From assembly GCF_000754815.1 (NCBI RefSeq), contig NZ_KN150747.1:1829908-1893907 (forward strand): a stretch of 64,000 nt of DNA. Direction: 5' to 3'. A program made the translations under genes and the position numbers. This document shows, one piece after another, positions 1 through 12,172 of the stretch. This stretch comes from Yersinia ruckeri ATCC 29473 (GTDB lineage: Bacteria > Pseudomonadota > Gammaproteobacteria > Enterobacterales > Enterobacteriaceae). Every line of letters begins with the position of its first letter. Position 1 is the stretch's first letter. A model generated the notes under the pieces. It did not search any database and was not told the DNA's origin. It was given only the letters and a program-made list of their open reading frames with translations.

Positions 1-1490
<1,490 letters not shown>

Positions 1491-1722
1491 TTATTATCAT
1501 AAAGTGAGATCCGCATAGCATAGCTGATAAGCGGCAGCCGCAACAACACTCAGCAGGCCACAGAAACGTTTTTCTGCGTAGCGGATAGCATTAATCTTCA
1601 GAGTGAGGGCGGTCACAACCCGAGGAACCCACGACATCATATATTTACGACTAAAATAAATAGAGATAACTTTAATTATCAGGCTAAAGAAAAGTCGTAT
1701 CACAGGTTAACGAGGAGGGCGT

Positions 1723-2205
1723 ATGAACAAGGTGGCTCAGTATTATCGTGAATTAGTGGCATCGTTGACTGAACGCTTGAAAAATGGAGAGCGTGATATC
1801 GATAAGCTGGTGGTCAGCGCTGAACAACGACTCAAGGCGGTGGAGGAACTGACACATAGTGAGGTCGATCAGATCACCCAGGCTGTTCGACGCGATTTGG
1901 AAGAGTTTGCCCGCAGCTATGAAGAAAGTAAGGACGAAATTACTGATAGCGTTTTCATGCGTGTCATTAAAGAGAGTTTATGGCAAGAGTTGGCGGATAT
2001 TACCGATAAAACCCAGCTTGAATGGCGAGAAGTGTTTAAAGACGTCAGCCATCATGGGGTTTATCACAGTGGAGAGGTTGTCGGGCTGGGAAATCTGGTG
2101 TGTGAGAAGTGCCATCACAATCTGGCCTTTTATACCCCGGAAGTCTTGCCGCTATGCCCAAAATGCGGCCATGACCAATTCCACCGTCGTCCATTCCAGC
2201 CGTAG
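1723..2205 (+). CDS. ybeL: YbeL family zinc-ribbon protein (DUF1451)
   Basis: A 160-residue protein of unknown biochemical role, conserved beside leuS in enterobacteria. The first 110 residues are charged and predicted helical, rich in Glu and Lys. The C-terminus carries two CxxC pairs (CEKCHHNL and CPKCGHDQF) that should bind zinc. A strong ribosome-binding site (gaggaggg) lies just before the ATG. The gene is divergent from leuS and convergent with the glt operon. A second frame inside it is a shadow. The family assignment is firm, the function unknown. Confidence 0.9.
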   Translation: MNKVAQYYRELVASLTERLKNGERDIDKLVVSAEQRLKAVEELTHSEVDQITQAVRRDLEEFARSYEESKDEITDSVFMRVIKESLWQELADITDKTQLEWREVFKDVSHHGVYHSGEVVGLGNLVCEKCHHNLAFYTPEVLPLCPKCGHDQFHRRPFQP

Positions 2206-2206
2206 C

Positions 2207-2239
2207 CTAAAAAGGCACGCCACCCGCATGGCGTGCCTT
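2207..2239 (-). terminator. Intrinsic terminator of gltIJKL
   Basis: A 10-bp stem (aaggcacgcc at 2212-2221 with ggcgtgcctt at 2230-2239) with an 8-nt loop. Read on the minus strand it is followed by TTTTTA, so it fits the 3' end of the glt operon; it also lies just past ybeL and could act on both strands. Confidence 0.7.
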
Positions 2240-2245
2240 CCACCC

Positions 2246-2273
2246 ATTGACCTTCCTAGAAAGGGAGGTCAAT
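2246..2273. repeat. Second hairpin between ybeL and gltL
   Basis: Inverted repeat of 12 bp with one mismatch (2246-2257 against 2262-2273) and a 4-nt loop. It has no T-run on either strand. It may stabilise a transcript end beside the neighbouring terminator. Confidence 0.5.
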
Positions 2274-2301
2274 GACCGGATATCGGTAGGCTTTGGGTCG
2301 A

Positions 2302-3027
2302 TTAGTGCAGAATCTTGGCGAGAAAATCTTTTGCTCGCTCAGATTTAGGATTATTGAAGAAATCGTCTTTATTACTGTCTTCGACAATTTTCCCTTCATC
2401 CATGAAGATCACTCGGTGTGCCACTTTGCGGGCAAAACCCATCTCGTGGGTCACGACCATCATAGTCATGCCTTCGTGAGCCAGTTTGACCATGACGTCC
2501 AGCACTTCGTTAATCATTTCCGGGTCGAGTGCTGACGTTGGTTCATCAAACAGCATCGCAATCGGATCCATGCACAAGGCGCGGGCAATAGCGACTCGCT
2601 GTTGCTGGCCACCGGAAAGCTGAGAAGGGAATTTATCCGCGTGGGTTGATAATCCAACGCGCTCCAACAATTTAAGTCCTTTCTCCCTAGAGGCTGCTTT
2701 ATCACGTTTCAATACTTTTACCTGCGCCAGCGTCAGGTTTTCGATGATCGATAAATGCGGAAACAATTCAAAGTGTTGGAATACCATGCCAACTTTGGAG
2801 CGCAACTGCGCCAGATTGGTACCTTTATCATTGACGCCAATGCCATTGACCAGAATGCTGCCTTTTTGAATGGGTTCCAGCCCGTTGACGGTTTTAATCA
2901 GAGTCGATTTTCCTGAGCCTGAAGGGCCACAGACCACGACCACCTCACCTTTTTTAACTTCGGTGGAGCAATCGCTCAAAACCTGAGATTGACCATACCA
3001 CTTAGAAACATTTTTCAGGGAAATCAT
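2302..3027 (-). CDS. gltL: Glutamate/aspartate ABC transporter, ATP-binding subunit
   Basis: The ATPase that powers import of glutamate and aspartate through GltJK. The 241 residues contain Walker A (GPSGSGKST, about 34-42), the signature LSGGQQQR and the Walker B region [14 protein letters not shown], followed by the switch histidine in VVTHEMGF. The start is ATG at 3027, which shares one base with the gltK stop; an upstream in-frame TTG at 3030 is less likely. It is the last gene of gltIJKL and has the same length as the E. coli protein. Confidence 0.96.
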   Translation of the reverse strand: MISLKNVSKWYGQSQVLSDCSTEVKKGEVVVVCGPSGSGKSTLIKTVNGLEPIQKGSILVNGIGVNDKGTNLAQLRSKVGMVFQHFELFPHLSIIENLTLAQVKVLKRDKAASREKGLKLLERVGLSTHADKFPSQLSGGQQQRVAIARALCMDPIAMLFDEPTSALDPEMINEVLDVMVKLAHEGMTMMVVTHEMGFARKVAHRVIFMDEGKIVEDSNKDDFFNNPKSERAKDFLAKILH

Positions 3028-3701
3028 CAAACAGTCCTTTTCTTCAAATAGTTAACCAGCATTGATGCAGCAATGCTGATAACAAAATAAACCAAACCGG
3101 CGAACAGAACCATTTCGACCTGAGTACCATCACGCTCACCGATAGTGGTGGCGGTGCGGAAGAAATCGGCCAGGCTGAGTACATATACCAGCGATGTATC
3201 CTGGAATAACACGATGCCTTGGGTCAGCAATAAGGGAATCATTGCTCTAAATGCCTGAGGCAGAATGACCAATCGCATAGACTGACCTTGTGTCATGCCC
3301 AGAGCCAATGCGGCAGATGATTGACCTCGGGAGATGCTTTGGATACCTGCACGGATAATTTCCGAGTAATAAGCTGCCTCAAACAGTGAAAAGGCTACCA
3401 TGGCAGAGATCAGGCGAATATCTGTTTTTGGTGATAACCCAAGCACATTTTGTAATAAGCTTGGAACCACAAGATAGAACCATAGCAATACCATAACCAA
3501 AGGCACGGAACGGAACAGATTAACGTAGAGAGTCGCAAACCAACTGACGGCCTTGATGGACGATAAGCGCATCACCGCCAGTAAGGTTCCCCACAGGATG
3601 CCAAACACAATTGAGATAACAGTAATTTTCGCTGTAACAACCAGTCCCTGAAGCAAATAGGGCATGCTGGGTGCGATAGAACTCCAGTCAAATTCGTACA
3701 T
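3027..3701 (-). CDS. gltK: Glutamate/aspartate ABC transporter, permease
   Basis: Inner-membrane permease of 224 residues that pairs with GltJ. It has several hydrophobic segments and the binding-protein-dependent transport loop ([20 protein letters not shown]) that docks on the ATPase. It belongs to the His/Glu/Gln polar amino-acid permease family. Its ATG overlaps the gltJ stop by one base (TAATG) and its stop overlaps gltL, indicating translational coupling in the operon. Confidence 0.95.
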   Translation of the reverse strand: MYEFDWSSIAPSMPYLLQGLVVTAKITVISIVFGILWGTLLAVMRLSSIKAVSWFATLYVNLFRSVPLVMVLLWFYLVVPSLLQNVLGLSPKTDIRLISAMVAFSLFEAAYYSEIIRAGIQSISRGQSSAALALGMTQGQSMRLVILPQAFRAMIPLLLTQGIVLFQDTSLVYVLSLADFFRTATTIGERDGTQVEMVLFAGLVYFVISIAASMLVNYLKKRTV

Positions 3702-4441
3702 TATTTACTCCCCAAATTACCGGGTAACTGCACTTTCTTTTCCACCAATCGCATAATCAGCATGATAACGGCGTTGATTAATACATAAGCCAGAGTGATT
3801 GCAGTGAAAGATTCATAGGCATGTGCTGAGTAATCCAGCAACTTCCCAGCTTGAGCTGCCATATCTACCAGACCAATGGTTGAAGCAATGGCTGAGTTCT
3901 TCACCAAATTCAACATTTCTGACGTCATTGGCGGAATAATGACCCGATAAGCATTGGGCAATAGTACGTAACGGTAGGTTTGCGGCAGGGTCAGTCCCAT
4001 GGCGAGTCCCGCCGCTTTTTGTCCGCGAGGTAGTGATTGGATCCCGGCTCTGACTTGTTCACAAACGCGTGCGGCAGTGAATAGGCCAAGACATAACATG
4101 GAAGACAGGAAGAATTGTATATTCGGATCCAATTCGGTTTTAAACCACATGCCGATGTTAGTCGGTAGCAGTTCAGGAACCACCAGATACCAGGTAAAAA
4201 ATTGCACAATAAGCGGTACGTTACGGAATAATTCCACATAACAAGTACCCATGGCAGCGAGAAAACGATTGGGAACGGTTCTCAATATGCCGAACAATGA
4301 GCCGATAAAGAAGGCGATAACCCATGCACACAGTGACAGTGCTACCGTGACCTGAAAACCGGACCAAATCCAGCCGAGGTAGGTGGTATTACCGAATGGG
4401 GCGGGTTGTAAAAAAATCCCCCAGTTCCAGTCTATAGACAT
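3701..4441 (-). CDS. gltJ: Glutamate/aspartate ABC transporter, permease
   Basis: Second inner-membrane permease subunit, 246 residues. The EAA-like loop reads [19 protein letters not shown]. It is preceded by a clear ribosome-binding site (aagggag). A gap of about 180 bp separates it from gltI; this gap carries the SroC-like RNA with its own terminator, so transcription of gltJKL depends on read-through from gltI. Confidence 0.95.
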   Translation of the reverse strand: MSIDWNWGIFLQPAPFGNTTYLGWIWSGFQVTVALSLCAWVIAFFIGSLFGILRTVPNRFLAAMGTCYVELFRNVPLIVQFFTWYLVVPELLPTNIGMWFKTELDPNIQFFLSSMLCLGLFTAARVCEQVRAGIQSLPRGQKAAGLAMGLTLPQTYRYVLLPNAYRVIIPPMTSEMLNLVKNSAIASTIGLVDMAAQAGKLLDYSAHAYESFTAITLAYVLINAVIMLIMRLVEKKVQLPGNLGSK

Positions 4442-4521
4442 AACTAACTCCCTTAAAAGGGCGGTGAACCCACCCTGAAGACTGATGATTAATCGCTGTA
4501 CCGTGGCAACGAAGGGGAAAA

Positions 4522-4615
4522 TAAAAAAATGCGGAGTGGGGAACGGCCACCCCGCATCCTGTCTACCAAGCGTTCATCATCAATCACGAGGACAGTATTC
4601 TGTCCCGAATATTAT
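4522..4615 (-). ncRNA. sroC: SroC-like small RNA between gltI and gltJ
   Basis: The E. coli and Salmonella sRNA SroC is cut from the gltIJKL mRNA at this exact place and acts as a sponge for GcvB. Here the minus strand shows a perfect 6-bp hairpin (ggacag / ctgtcc, 4590-4605). It also shows a terminator: an 11-bp stem with one G-U pair (4529-4539 with 4547-4557) followed by seven T residues (complement of 4523-4529). Position and architecture fit SroC. The ends are estimates and the RNA itself is inferred. Confidence 0.6.
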
Positions 4616-4619
4616 TTTT

Positions 4620-5516
4620 TTAGTTCAATGCCTTGTCGTTAGGTGCTTTGAACAGTTTTTTCATATCATCTGACAGTGAGAAGTTCAGGTTCAGGTTTTT
4701 CGGTGGAATGGGCTGAGTGAACCAACGTTCAAAGGATTTGGTCGCTACGCCTGAGGTTTGTGCGGTGGCAATAGTCTGATCCATCAGCGCTTTGAACTGC
4801 GGGTCATCTTTACGCAGCATACAACCATAGGCTTCCTGAGATTGAGGCGTGCCTACAATCTCCCACTCACCGGCTTTCTTGGCTTTAGCGCGCTCACCGG
4901 CCAGCAATGCATCATCCATCATAAAGGCAACGGCACGGCCACTTTCCAATGTGCGGAAGGAGTCACCGTGGTCTTTGGCGCTGATAATGCGCATGTCCAT
5001 TTTGTTTTCTTCGTTCAGCTTGTTCAGCAATACTTCCGAAGTGGTGCCGGAAGTCACCACGACAGCTTTACCCGCCAGATCTTTAAAGTCTTTGATACCA
5101 GAGTCTTTTTTAGTCAAAAGACGAGTGCCGACCACGAAAATGGTATTGGAGAACGCGGCTTGTTTCTGGCGCTCCAGATTGTTGGTGGTTGAACCACACT
5201 CAAAATCAAAGGTACCGTTTTGCAGTAGAGGAATACGGTTTTGTGATGTCACAGGAATCAATTTGACCTGCAAATCAGGCAAATTCAGTTTCTTTTTCAC
5301 GGCATCCACGATCAGATTGGAATAATCCTGTGAGTATCCGACCACTTTTTGCTGGTTATCGTAATAAGAGAAAGGAACAGAAGATTCGCGGTGCCCAACG
5401 ACAATCACGCCGTTATCTTTGATTTTTTTCAACGTGCCAGTCAGTTCTTCTGCATGGGCTACGCTACTTGCCATTCCAACTAACAGTAGCGATAACGCCA
5501 GTTTACGCATTTGCAT
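4620..5516 (-). CDS. gltI: Glutamate/aspartate periplasmic binding protein
   Basis: Captures glutamate and aspartate in the periplasm for GltJKL. The start at 5516 (MQMRKLALS) gives 298 residues, matches E. coli GltI, and is preceded by aggag about 7 nt away; a longer frame up to 5600 lacks support. A signal peptide of about 22 residues ends at AHA, followed by the mature protein. The binding-protein core (GVIVVGHRESSVPFSYYD; GSTTNNLERQKQAAFS) is almost identical to the E. coli one. In Salmonella gltI is repressed by GcvB; the same is plausible here. Confidence 0.96.
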   Translation of the reverse strand: MQMRKLALSLLLVGMASSVAHAEELTGTLKKIKDNGVIVVGHRESSVPFSYYDNQQKVVGYSQDYSNLIVDAVKKKLNLPDLQVKLIPVTSQNRIPLLQNGTFDFECGSTTNNLERQKQAAFSNTIFVVGTRLLTKKDSGIKDFKDLAGKAVVVTSGTTSEVLLNKLNEENKMDMRIISAKDHGDSFRTLESGRAVAFMMDDALLAGERAKAKKAGEWEIVGTPQSQEAYGCMLRKDDPQFKALMDQTIATAQTSGVATKSFERWFTQPIPPKNLNLNFSLSDDMKKLFKAPNDKALN

Positions 5517-6226
5517 GGTCCAACTCCTGTGATGTTGTGTTACTGCTTGATGTTGTGATGCTAAAAATCGCCTTATCTGAATCGGGTGTATCACTTTCAT
5601 TTCTCATATTTATTGCCATCTGGCAGCAGCGTGATATATGACCAAGAAAGTTAACACCACTTTATTAACGAGCGATTTATTGCCTTACTTGTAACAGATT
5701 ATCGTGACAAAAATATCGATTGTTATGTTTGTGATATCAAAATGTTTGTTTTTTGAGACGGAAATCGCACCAAATAGAGGCAATAAAACGGATATGCACC
5801 GAATTCGTGCTATCAATGCGCTTAAATTGTGCGAGAAAAGCACTAACCTGAACTCAAAACAAAAATCTTGTGCGATATCGACCAGAGTCAGAAGAAATCT
5901 AGCAAGGTTTGTGCCAGTCATTGGATCTCCCACGGTAAGTGGAAGCGAAAAATAGGGGAGAAGCAGGATTATTCGGCGGGAGTTGGCGGTTATGTTATTG
6001 CTAGATCGTTGTTCGTTTGGGGCAACACGGTTGCACAGTTCAGGGTCAACACTAATTTTTGCGCGGCTATTCACTCTCAAGCGGTCACTCCAATCGGGAG
6101 TCAGAATACCGAGAAATGGGTTTTGTCGCAGATGATGAAGGCTATCCAGCCGGTTGTTTCTTGGGCGGTTCGGCAGTAGTCAGGTTTTATGGCCTTCCAC
6201 CTGGATAAAACCCGTTTCACTGTCAT
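5517..6226. other. Gene-free interval upstream of gltI
   Basis: About 710 bp between gltI and lnt, both on the minus strand. Short open frames on both strands (up to 131 codons) overlap each other and lack good ribosome-binding sites and any recognisable motif, so I do not call them. The part next to gltI is AT-rich and should hold the gltI promoter. I recognise no RNA gene or repeat. Confidence 0.5.
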
Positions 6227-6255
6227 AATGCGGGCGCAGAAATGACGCCCGCATT
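6227..6255 (-). terminator. Strong hairpin just after lnt
   Basis: A perfect 10-bp stem (aatgcgggcg 6227-6236 with cgcccgcatt 6246-6255) sits 2 bp after the lnt stop codon. There is no clear T-run after it on the minus strand, so it may be a transcript-end stabiliser or a factor-assisted terminator rather than a classical one. Confidence 0.5.
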
Positions 6256-6257
6256 GA

Positions 6258-7793
6258 TCAGCGGTTACGTGAGCGAATCATACAAGTCAGTGTTAGCGCG
6301 CCCAAAACCAGTGTAATAACCCATAGCGGCCAACCGCCAAAACGGGCATATGGCGTTAAGCCAGTAGTTGGCGTGACTTTTATTTCCAACACTTCACGCG
6401 TGAACTGAGGAAGTTGAGCCAGTACATTGCCGTCGGCACCTACTGCGGCAGTGATGCCGTTGTTGGTGCTGCGCAGCAGAGGACGACCTAACTCCAATGC
6501 TCTCATTCGCGCCATCTGGAAGTGTTGCCACGGGCCGATGGAGTGACCGAACCAGGCATCATTGGAGATCGTCAGCAGAAAATCAGAGTCTGCATTGAAG
6601 TTATCCCGCACTTGTTGACCCAAAATAATCTCGTAGCAAATGGCTGCGGTCATATTGAAACCGGCAACGGTAACCTGTGGTTGCGTATAATTGCCGCGAC
6701 TAAATGAAGACATTGGCAGGTTGAAAAACGGTGCCAGTGGACGCAATAACGATTCCAGCGGTACGTATTCGCCAAAAGGCACCAAATGGTGTTTGCTATA
6801 ACGATTAACGGTTGGGTAGTGGTAGGGTTCTTTATCACCAAGCACAATCAGGCTGTTAAAGAAACGATAGCCGTCGGGGGTGTTGCGAGCATCAACAATG
6901 CCAGTAATCAGGCTACTGTGATTGGCGCGCATCAAACCATCCATCATGGTCAGGAAAGTGGCCTGGTCGGTTTCGATATCAGGAATAGCCGATTCAGGCC
7001 AAATAATAATCGGTGCTTTACCCATATAAGGCTGAGTACTATCCAGATAAACCTGAAGGGTGCTGATCAGTTCTTTCGGATCCCACTTCAGCGACTGCGC
7101 AATATTGCCCTGAACCAAAGCCACGTTTACCGCTCGCTCTGGCTGCGGCGTAAACCAGTCCAACTGACGCAGCGGCCACGGCAGCAACAGCAATGCTACA
7201 GCGACAATGGCAGGTAGCAGGCGGCATTGGTGGAATGCGTAAGCGAGTAACCCACTGATGGAAACCAGAATAAAGGTCACACCATCAACGCCCAGTATTG
7301 GTGCAATGCCTTTCAGCGGGCCGTCAAGTTGGCTATAGCCGAATTGCAGCCACGGGAAGCCGGTGAGTACCCAACCACGCAAGAATTCAGTGAGTTGCCA
7401 CAGCACTGGAGCCGCTATAGCCAGTCGCCACCAGGTGGCTTTGGGGCACAAGCGAGTCAATACACCGGCAAATAGCATGGTGTAGAGAGACAAGTAGGCT
7501 GCCAGCAGTACCACCAAGAATAAATTAACGACCGTTGGCATACCGCCAAATTCAGCGATAGTGACATAGACCCAGTTTACACCAGTGCCAAATAACCCCA
7601 TTCCCCAGATAAAACCGATGAATGCAGACTGTTTGCTGTTGCGATTCAAGGTTAGGCTGAGTAAGCCAAATAGGGAGATTAGCGAGGCAGGCCAGAAATC
7701 AAAAGGAGAAAATGCCAGCGTACCACTGGCACCAAAAAACAGCGCCAGTAGGGCGCGAACCCACTGACGATTAAGCAATGAAACGATAGTCAT
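6258..7793 (-). CDS. lnt: Apolipoprotein N-acyltransferase
   Basis: Inner-membrane enzyme that adds the third acyl chain to the N-terminal cysteine of lipoproteins, the last step before Lol export. The start at 7793 ([11 protein letters not shown]) gives 511 residues, close to the family; longer frames would run into corC. About six N-terminal membrane segments are followed by a periplasmic nitrilase domain with the catalytic glutamate ([11 protein letters not shown]) and cysteine ([11 protein letters not shown]), then a last membrane segment. It begins 7 bp after corC and is probably co-transcribed with it. Confidence 0.96.
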   Translation of the reverse strand: MTIVSLLNRQWVRALLALFFGASGTLAFSPFDFWPASLISLFGLLSLTLNRNSKQSAFIGFIWGMGLFGTGVNWVYVTIAEFGGMPTVVNLFLVVLLAAYLSLYTMLFAGVLTRLCPKATWWRLAIAAPVLWQLTEFLRGWVLTGFPWLQFGYSQLDGPLKGIAPILGVDGVTFILVSISGLLAYAFHQCRLLPAIVAVALLLLPWPLRQLDWFTPQPERAVNVALVQGNIAQSLKWDPKELISTLQVYLDSTQPYMGKAPIIIWPESAIPDIETDQATFLTMMDGLMRANHSSLITGIVDARNTPDGYRFFNSLIVLGDKEPYHYPTVNRYSKHHLVPFGEYVPLESLLRPLAPFFNLPMSSFSRGNYTQPQVTVAGFNMTAAICYEIILGQQVRDNFNADSDFLLTISNDAWFGHSIGPWQHFQMARMRALELGRPLLRSTNNGITAAVGADGNVLAQLPQFTREVLEIKVTPTTGLTPYARFGGWPLWVITLVLGALTLTCMIRSRNR

Positions 7794-7800
7794 TGAGGAT

Positions 7801-8679
7801 TTATTCTTCCAATTTCGGTTGCGGTGCATCGTCCGGGATTTTAACGTGAACTTGAATAATACGTCGGCTATCGGCCATGGCAACCTTAAACAAGTAACCT
7901 TCAATTTCAATGGTTTCACCGCGCGCCGGCAGATGACCAAAGGCTTGCATCACTAAACCACCGATCGTGTCCACTTCATCATCATTAAAATGAGTTTTGA
8001 ACACATCGTTAAAATCCTCGATCTGCGTCAATGCTCTGATGGTATAGGTATGACGGCTGAGCTGACGAACGTCACGATCTTCTTCGTCATCGTACTCATC
8101 TTCAATTTCGCCAACGATCAGTTCCAGAATATCTTCAATGGTAACCAGCCCGGAGACGCCACCGAACTCATCAATGACAATTGCCATATGATAACGCTGG
8201 GAGCGGAACTCCTTCAGCATCCGGTCGACGCGTTTACTTTCCGGCACAACAACTGCCGCCCGTAGTACTTTGTCGATGCTGAATGGCTCGGAATCTGTGC
8301 GCATAAACGGCAGCAAATCCTTAGCCATCAGGATGCCCTCAATGTGATCTTTGTCTTCACTGATCACTGGAAAGCGGGAATGGGCGGATTCGATAATCAC
8401 ATCCAGGCACTCATCCAGCGTTTGGTTACGCCTGAGTGTGACCATTTGAGAACGCGGGATCATAATATCCCGTACGCGCTGTTCGGCGATATCCATCACG
8501 CCTTCCAGCATGTCACGGGTATCAGGATCGATCAGATCGTTCTGTTCAGAGTCACGGATAAGCTCTACCAGATCGCCACGGTTTTTAGGTTCGCCGTGGA
8601 ACAATTGGTTAAGGATGAGAGTAAAGAACCCTTTTTTGGGACTGGGGCTATCATTGTTTTGTGAATGGTCGTCGCTCAT
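7801..8679 (-). CDS. corC: CorC/YbeX transporter-associated CBS-domain protein
   Basis: A soluble 292-residue protein, the same length as in E. coli. It contains a pair of CBS domains (around residues 70-195, with [11 protein letters not shown] and [25 protein letters not shown]) and a C-terminal CorC/HlyC domain ([22 protein letters not shown]). It was named for a role in magnesium and cobalt efflux with CorA; later work links ybeX to ribosome metabolism, which fits its place beside ybeY and ybeZ. The stretch [10 protein letters not shown] is strongly acidic. Confidence 0.95.
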   Translation of the reverse strand: MSDDHSQNNDSPSPKKGFFTLILNQLFHGEPKNRGDLVELIRDSEQNDLIDPDTRDMLEGVMDIAEQRVRDIMIPRSQMVTLRRNQTLDECLDVIIESAHSRFPVISEDKDHIEGILMAKDLLPFMRTDSEPFSIDKVLRAAVVVPESKRVDRMLKEFRSQRYHMAIVIDEFGGVSGLVTIEDILELIVGEIEDEYDDEEDRDVRQLSRHTYTIRALTQIEDFNDVFKTHFNDDEVDTIGGLVMQAFGHLPARGETIEIEGYLFKVAMADSRRIIQVHVKIPDDAPQPKLEE

Positions 8680-8751
8680 GGCGTTTTAGTTAAGTTTACT
8701 CATGTTAAGTATTGTCATTATCAGCAGCGCCAATTTCACGCTGCCAACGCA

Positions 8752-9225
8752 TTATTCGGGGTCTTTTTCTGAGATATACGGGTCGGGATAACCCAAACCT
8801 TGCATTATTTCAGTTTCGATAGACTCCATTTCTTCGGCTTCATCGTCAACGATGTGGTCATACCCTAGCAGATGGAGACTGCCGTGAACAACCATATGCG
8901 CCCAGTGGGCTAGCAAGGCTTTGTTCTGTTCAACGGCTTCCTGCTCAACAACTTGGCGGCAGATGATTAAGTCACCCAACAGTGGCAATTCTATTTCAGG
9001 TGGTGCCTCGAAGGGAAAGGATAGTACGTTGGTTGACTTATCTTTACCACGATAGGTCAGATTCAATTCATGGCTTTCCGCCTCATCCACCACCCGAATG
9101 GTGACTTCGGACTCTTCCTGAAACTGAGATAACACCGCTTCCAGCCAGCGCTGGAAATCCGCTTCGGTTGGTAGACCCTGGCTGTTTTCACAGGCAATTT
9201 GTAGATCGAGTATAACCTGGCTCAC
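8752..9225 (-). CDS. ybeY: Endoribonuclease YbeY
   Basis: Metal-dependent RNase needed for 16S rRNA 3'-end maturation and 70S ribosome quality control. The 157 residues contain the zinc motif HGxLHLxGYDH ([11 protein letters not shown]). The start is GTG at 9225, which overlaps the ybeZ stop by 4 bases (GTGA), so the two are translationally coupled. The operon order ybeZ-ybeY-ybeX-lnt is the E. coli one. Confidence 0.95.
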   Translation of the reverse strand: MSQVILDLQIACENSQGLPTEADFQRWLEAVLSQFQEESEVTIRVVDEAESHELNLTYRGKDKSTNVLSFPFEAPPEIELPLLGDLIICRQVVEQEAVEQNKALLAHWAHMVVHGSLHLLGYDHIVDDEAEEMESIETEIMQGLGYPDPYISEKDPE

Positions 9226-10295
9226 GGAGCCTCCTGCTCTGAAGGGGTTGGGTTTTCACGCTTACGCTGTTCTGCGATGGCGTCTTTGCGTTTTTGTTCT
9301 GCGGCTTCCCAGGCTTCATAGGCAATAACTACCTGAGCGACAACGGGATGTCGCACAACGTCTTCACTGTGGAAGAAATTGAAGCTGAGCTCCTCGACAT
9401 CCGATAACACTTCTATCGCATGGCGCAAGCCAGATTTCTGGTGACGTGGTAAGTCGATCTGCGTGACATCGCCGGTAATCACCGCCTTGGAGTTGAAACC
9501 AATGCGGGTCAGAAACATTTTCATCTGCTCGATGGTGGTGTTCTGGCTTTCATCCAAAATGATAAAGGCATCGTTGAGCGTGCGGCCACGCATATACGCC
9601 AGCGGAGCCACTTCAATCACGTTGCGCTCGATCAGTTTTTCTACGCGCTCAAAACCCAGCATTTCAAATAATGCGTCATAAAGCGGGCGCAGGTAAGGAT
9701 CGACTTTTTGACTGAGGTCACCGGGTAGAAAACCCAGTTTTTCCCCGGCCTCAACGGCGGGACGCGTGAGTAGAATTCGGCGAACATTCTGCCGCTCAAG
9801 TGCATCAACGGCTGCCGCAACGGCCAGATAAGTTTTACCGGTACCCGCCGGGCCAACGCCAAAAGTGATGTCATGATCGAGAATATTGGCGATGTATTGC
9901 GCCTGATTTGGCGTCCGCGGTTTGACCATGCCGCGTTTGGTGCGAATGTTAACCGCTTTACCGTAGTCGGGAACGCTTTCTGCGGTTTGCTCCAGTACCC
10001 GGCTCTCTTTGACCGCCAGATGGATCTGTTCCGAATCGATATCGGGAATGATGCCGCGAATTGGGGCGGTGTCTACGTAGAGGTGGCGCAGGATTGCTGC
10101 GGCTGCATTGACGCAGATATTCTTACCGACCAGCTTGAAACGGTTATCACGGCGATTGATTTCAATGCCCAACCGGCGTTCAAGCTGTTTGATGTTGTCA
10201 TCAAAAGGGCCACACAGGCTCAGCAAACGCTGATTATCAGTGGGCTCAAGCAGGATTTCTTGTGTCGCTACGTGCAAACTGTTTCTTTGGGTCAC
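9222..10295 (-). CDS. ybeZ: PhoH-like ATPase YbeZ
   Basis: Cytoplasmic NTPase of the PhoH family that works with YbeY in RNA metabolism. The 357 residues include Walker A ([13 protein letters not shown]) and Walker B (FIILDES). The likely start is GTG at 10295, with gagga 6-7 nt upstream. The N-terminus is a few residues longer than in E. coli (346 aa). The tail is charged ([16 protein letters not shown]). A 254-bp gap separates it from miaB and should hold its promoter. Confidence 0.95.
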   Translation of the reverse strand: MTQRNSLHVATQEILLEPTDNQRLLSLCGPFDDNIKQLERRLGIEINRRDNRFKLVGKNICVNAAAAILRHLYVDTAPIRGIIPDIDSEQIHLAVKESRVLEQTAESVPDYGKAVNIRTKRGMVKPRTPNQAQYIANILDHDITFGVGPAGTGKTYLAVAAAVDALERQNVRRILLTRPAVEAGEKLGFLPGDLSQKVDPYLRPLYDALFEMLGFERVEKLIERNVIEVAPLAYMRGRTLNDAFIILDESQNTTIEQMKMFLTRIGFNSKAVITGDVTQIDLPRHQKSGLRHAIEVLSDVEELSFNFFHSEDVVRHPVVAQVVIAYEAWEAAEQKRKDAIAEQRKRENPTPSEQEAP

Positions 10296-10549
10296 TGAGT
10301 TCCTCTAGGTCACATCGGGCCAGTTGATACTAATTCACATAAGGTGATAAGTATTGGTGACTTATATTTAATATCAATAATACATGTCATTTGGGAATTA
10401 TTCATGGTGAGCGCGGTGGACGCAAGCCCACGGCTGATCTATCTGTGCGATGCTACGCAGAAAAACCGGTTCTTTGCAGAGTGGTTACTTTATATGATTC
10501 AAATGGTGAATACATAAAAAGCAACCATTAGAAAGGCTATTGGTCAAAA

Positions 10550-11974
10550 TTAAGGCTGGTATTGCGCAACGCCAATATCATTCTCTTTGCGGGTGCGGGC
10601 AATCACGGAGGCCGGTGATTCTACTGTGCGTAAATCCATCTGTTTTTCGGTGCGAACGACCACGCCGCGTAACGAGTTTGTGTAAACGTCCACAATGTTT
10701 ACATCGACAAATGTCCCAATCATCTCAGGCGTGCCGACAAAATTCACAATACGATTATTTTCGGTACGACCCGCCAGTTCCATTACGTCTTTACGTGAAG
10801 TCCCTTCGACCAATACACGCTGGACGGTGCCGACCATTGCCCGGCTATAGTTCATTGCCTGCTGCGTGATGCGTTCTTGTAGCGCATGCAGTCGCTGTTT
10901 TTTCTCGTCATCGGAAACGTCATCCGGCAAGTCTGCCGCTGGCGTTCCAGGGCGGGAGGAATAGATAAAGCTGTAGCTCATATCGAAATTCACCTCGGCA
11001 ACCAGCGTCATGGTTTGCTCAAAATCGGCCTGACTTTCACCTGGAAAGCCGACAATAAAGTCTGAGCTGATATGAATATTGGGGCGAGCTTTGCGCAATT
11101 TCCGAATGATGGATTTATATTCTAATGCGGTATGGGCGCGTTTCATCATGGTTAGAATCCGGTCTGAGCCGCTCTGCACGGGCAAATGCAGGAAACTGAC
11201 CAGCTCGGGCGTATCTTCATATACCGCGATAATATCATCGGTAAACTCGATAGGATGGCTGGTGGTGAAGCGAATGCGGTCAATACCGTCAATAGCTGCG
11301 ACCAAGCGTAATAACTCGGCAAAACGACAAATATCGCCGTCATAGGTTGCACCTCGATAAGCGTTAACATTTTGCCCGAGCAGATTCACTTCGCGTACGC
11401 CCTGAGCGGCTAATTGGGCAATTTCAAACAGCACATCATCGACCGGGCGACTGACTTCTTCGCCGCGCGTATAAGGTACTACGCAGAATGTGCAATATTT
11501 ATTGCAGCCCTCCATGATGGAGACAAAGGCTGTGGGGCCATCGGCGCGTGGTTCGGGTAAACGGTCAAATTTTTCTATTTCCGGGAAACTGATATCCACG
11601 ATCGGGCTGTGGGTTCCCAGAACGTGGTTGAGCATTTCCGGTAGGCGGTGCAAGGTTTGCGGCCCGAAAATAACGTCGACGCAAGGCGCGCGTTGGCGAA
11701 TGTGATCGCCTTCTTGAGAGGCGACACAGCCGCCAACGCCGATCACTAACTGCGGATTAGTGGCTTTCAACTGCTTCCAACGGCCTAGCAGGGCGAAGAC
11801 TTTTTCCTGCGCTTTTTCGCGAATTGAGCAGGTGTTCAGCAATAACAGATCGGCTTCTTCAGGCACGTCAGTTAGCTCATAACCGTGGGTGCTGGCCAGC
11901 AGGTCCGCCATTTTGGACGAATCGTATTCGTTCATTTGGCAGCCCCAGGTTTTGATATGGAGTTTCTTTGTCAT
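10550..11974 (-). CDS. miaB: tRNA-2-methylthio-N6-dimethylallyladenosine synthase MiaB
   Basis: Radical SAM enzyme that methylthiolates position 37 of tRNAs reading UNN codons. The 474 residues show the N-terminal UPF0004 domain with its cysteines ([22 protein letters not shown]), the radical SAM cluster CNKYCTFC at about residues 157-164 and a C-terminal TRAM domain. Its length matches E. coli. It is divergent from ubiF. Confidence 0.97.
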   Translation of the reverse strand: MTKKLHIKTWGCQMNEYDSSKMADLLASTHGYELTDVPEEADLLLLNTCSIREKAQEKVFALLGRWKQLKATNPQLVIGVGGCVASQEGDHIRQRAPCVDVIFGPQTLHRLPEMLNHVLGTHSPIVDISFPEIEKFDRLPEPRADGPTAFVSIMEGCNKYCTFCVVPYTRGEEVSRPVDDVLFEIAQLAAQGVREVNLLGQNVNAYRGATYDGDICRFAELLRLVAAIDGIDRIRFTTSHPIEFTDDIIAVYEDTPELVSFLHLPVQSGSDRILTMMKRAHTALEYKSIIRKLRKARPNIHISSDFIVGFPGESQADFEQTMTLVAEVNFDMSYSFIYSSRPGTPAADLPDDVSDDEKKQRLHALQERITQQAMNYSRAMVGTVQRVLVEGTSRKDVMELAGRTENNRIVNFVGTPEMIGTFVDVNIVDVYTNSLRGVVVRTEKQMDLRTVESPASVIARTRKENDIGVAQYQP

Positions 11975-12172
11975 CGGATTTTATTTTGCTCCGTGCGGTG
12001 TGAATAACGCAAAGGCTTGGTACTTGCTGGGCATTGTAGTCATTTGGTCGAGCGGAGACCAGTATGGAAACGCTGAGTTAACCTGCCGGTTGGAGAAAAA
12101 TCCGGTACACTGACGCGAGACAAAATGCCCGAAATAGTGGGCGTAACCTTAATTTCTTGAAGCGTAGCCGAA

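Noticed and set aside
1497-1703. 68-codon minus frame between leuS and ybeL
   Set aside because: No homology or ribosome-binding site; it lies over divergent promoters.
5685-6179. Open frames of 83-131 codons on both strands upstream of gltI
   Set aside because: They overlap each other, have no good ribosome-binding site, no family motif and unlikely composition.
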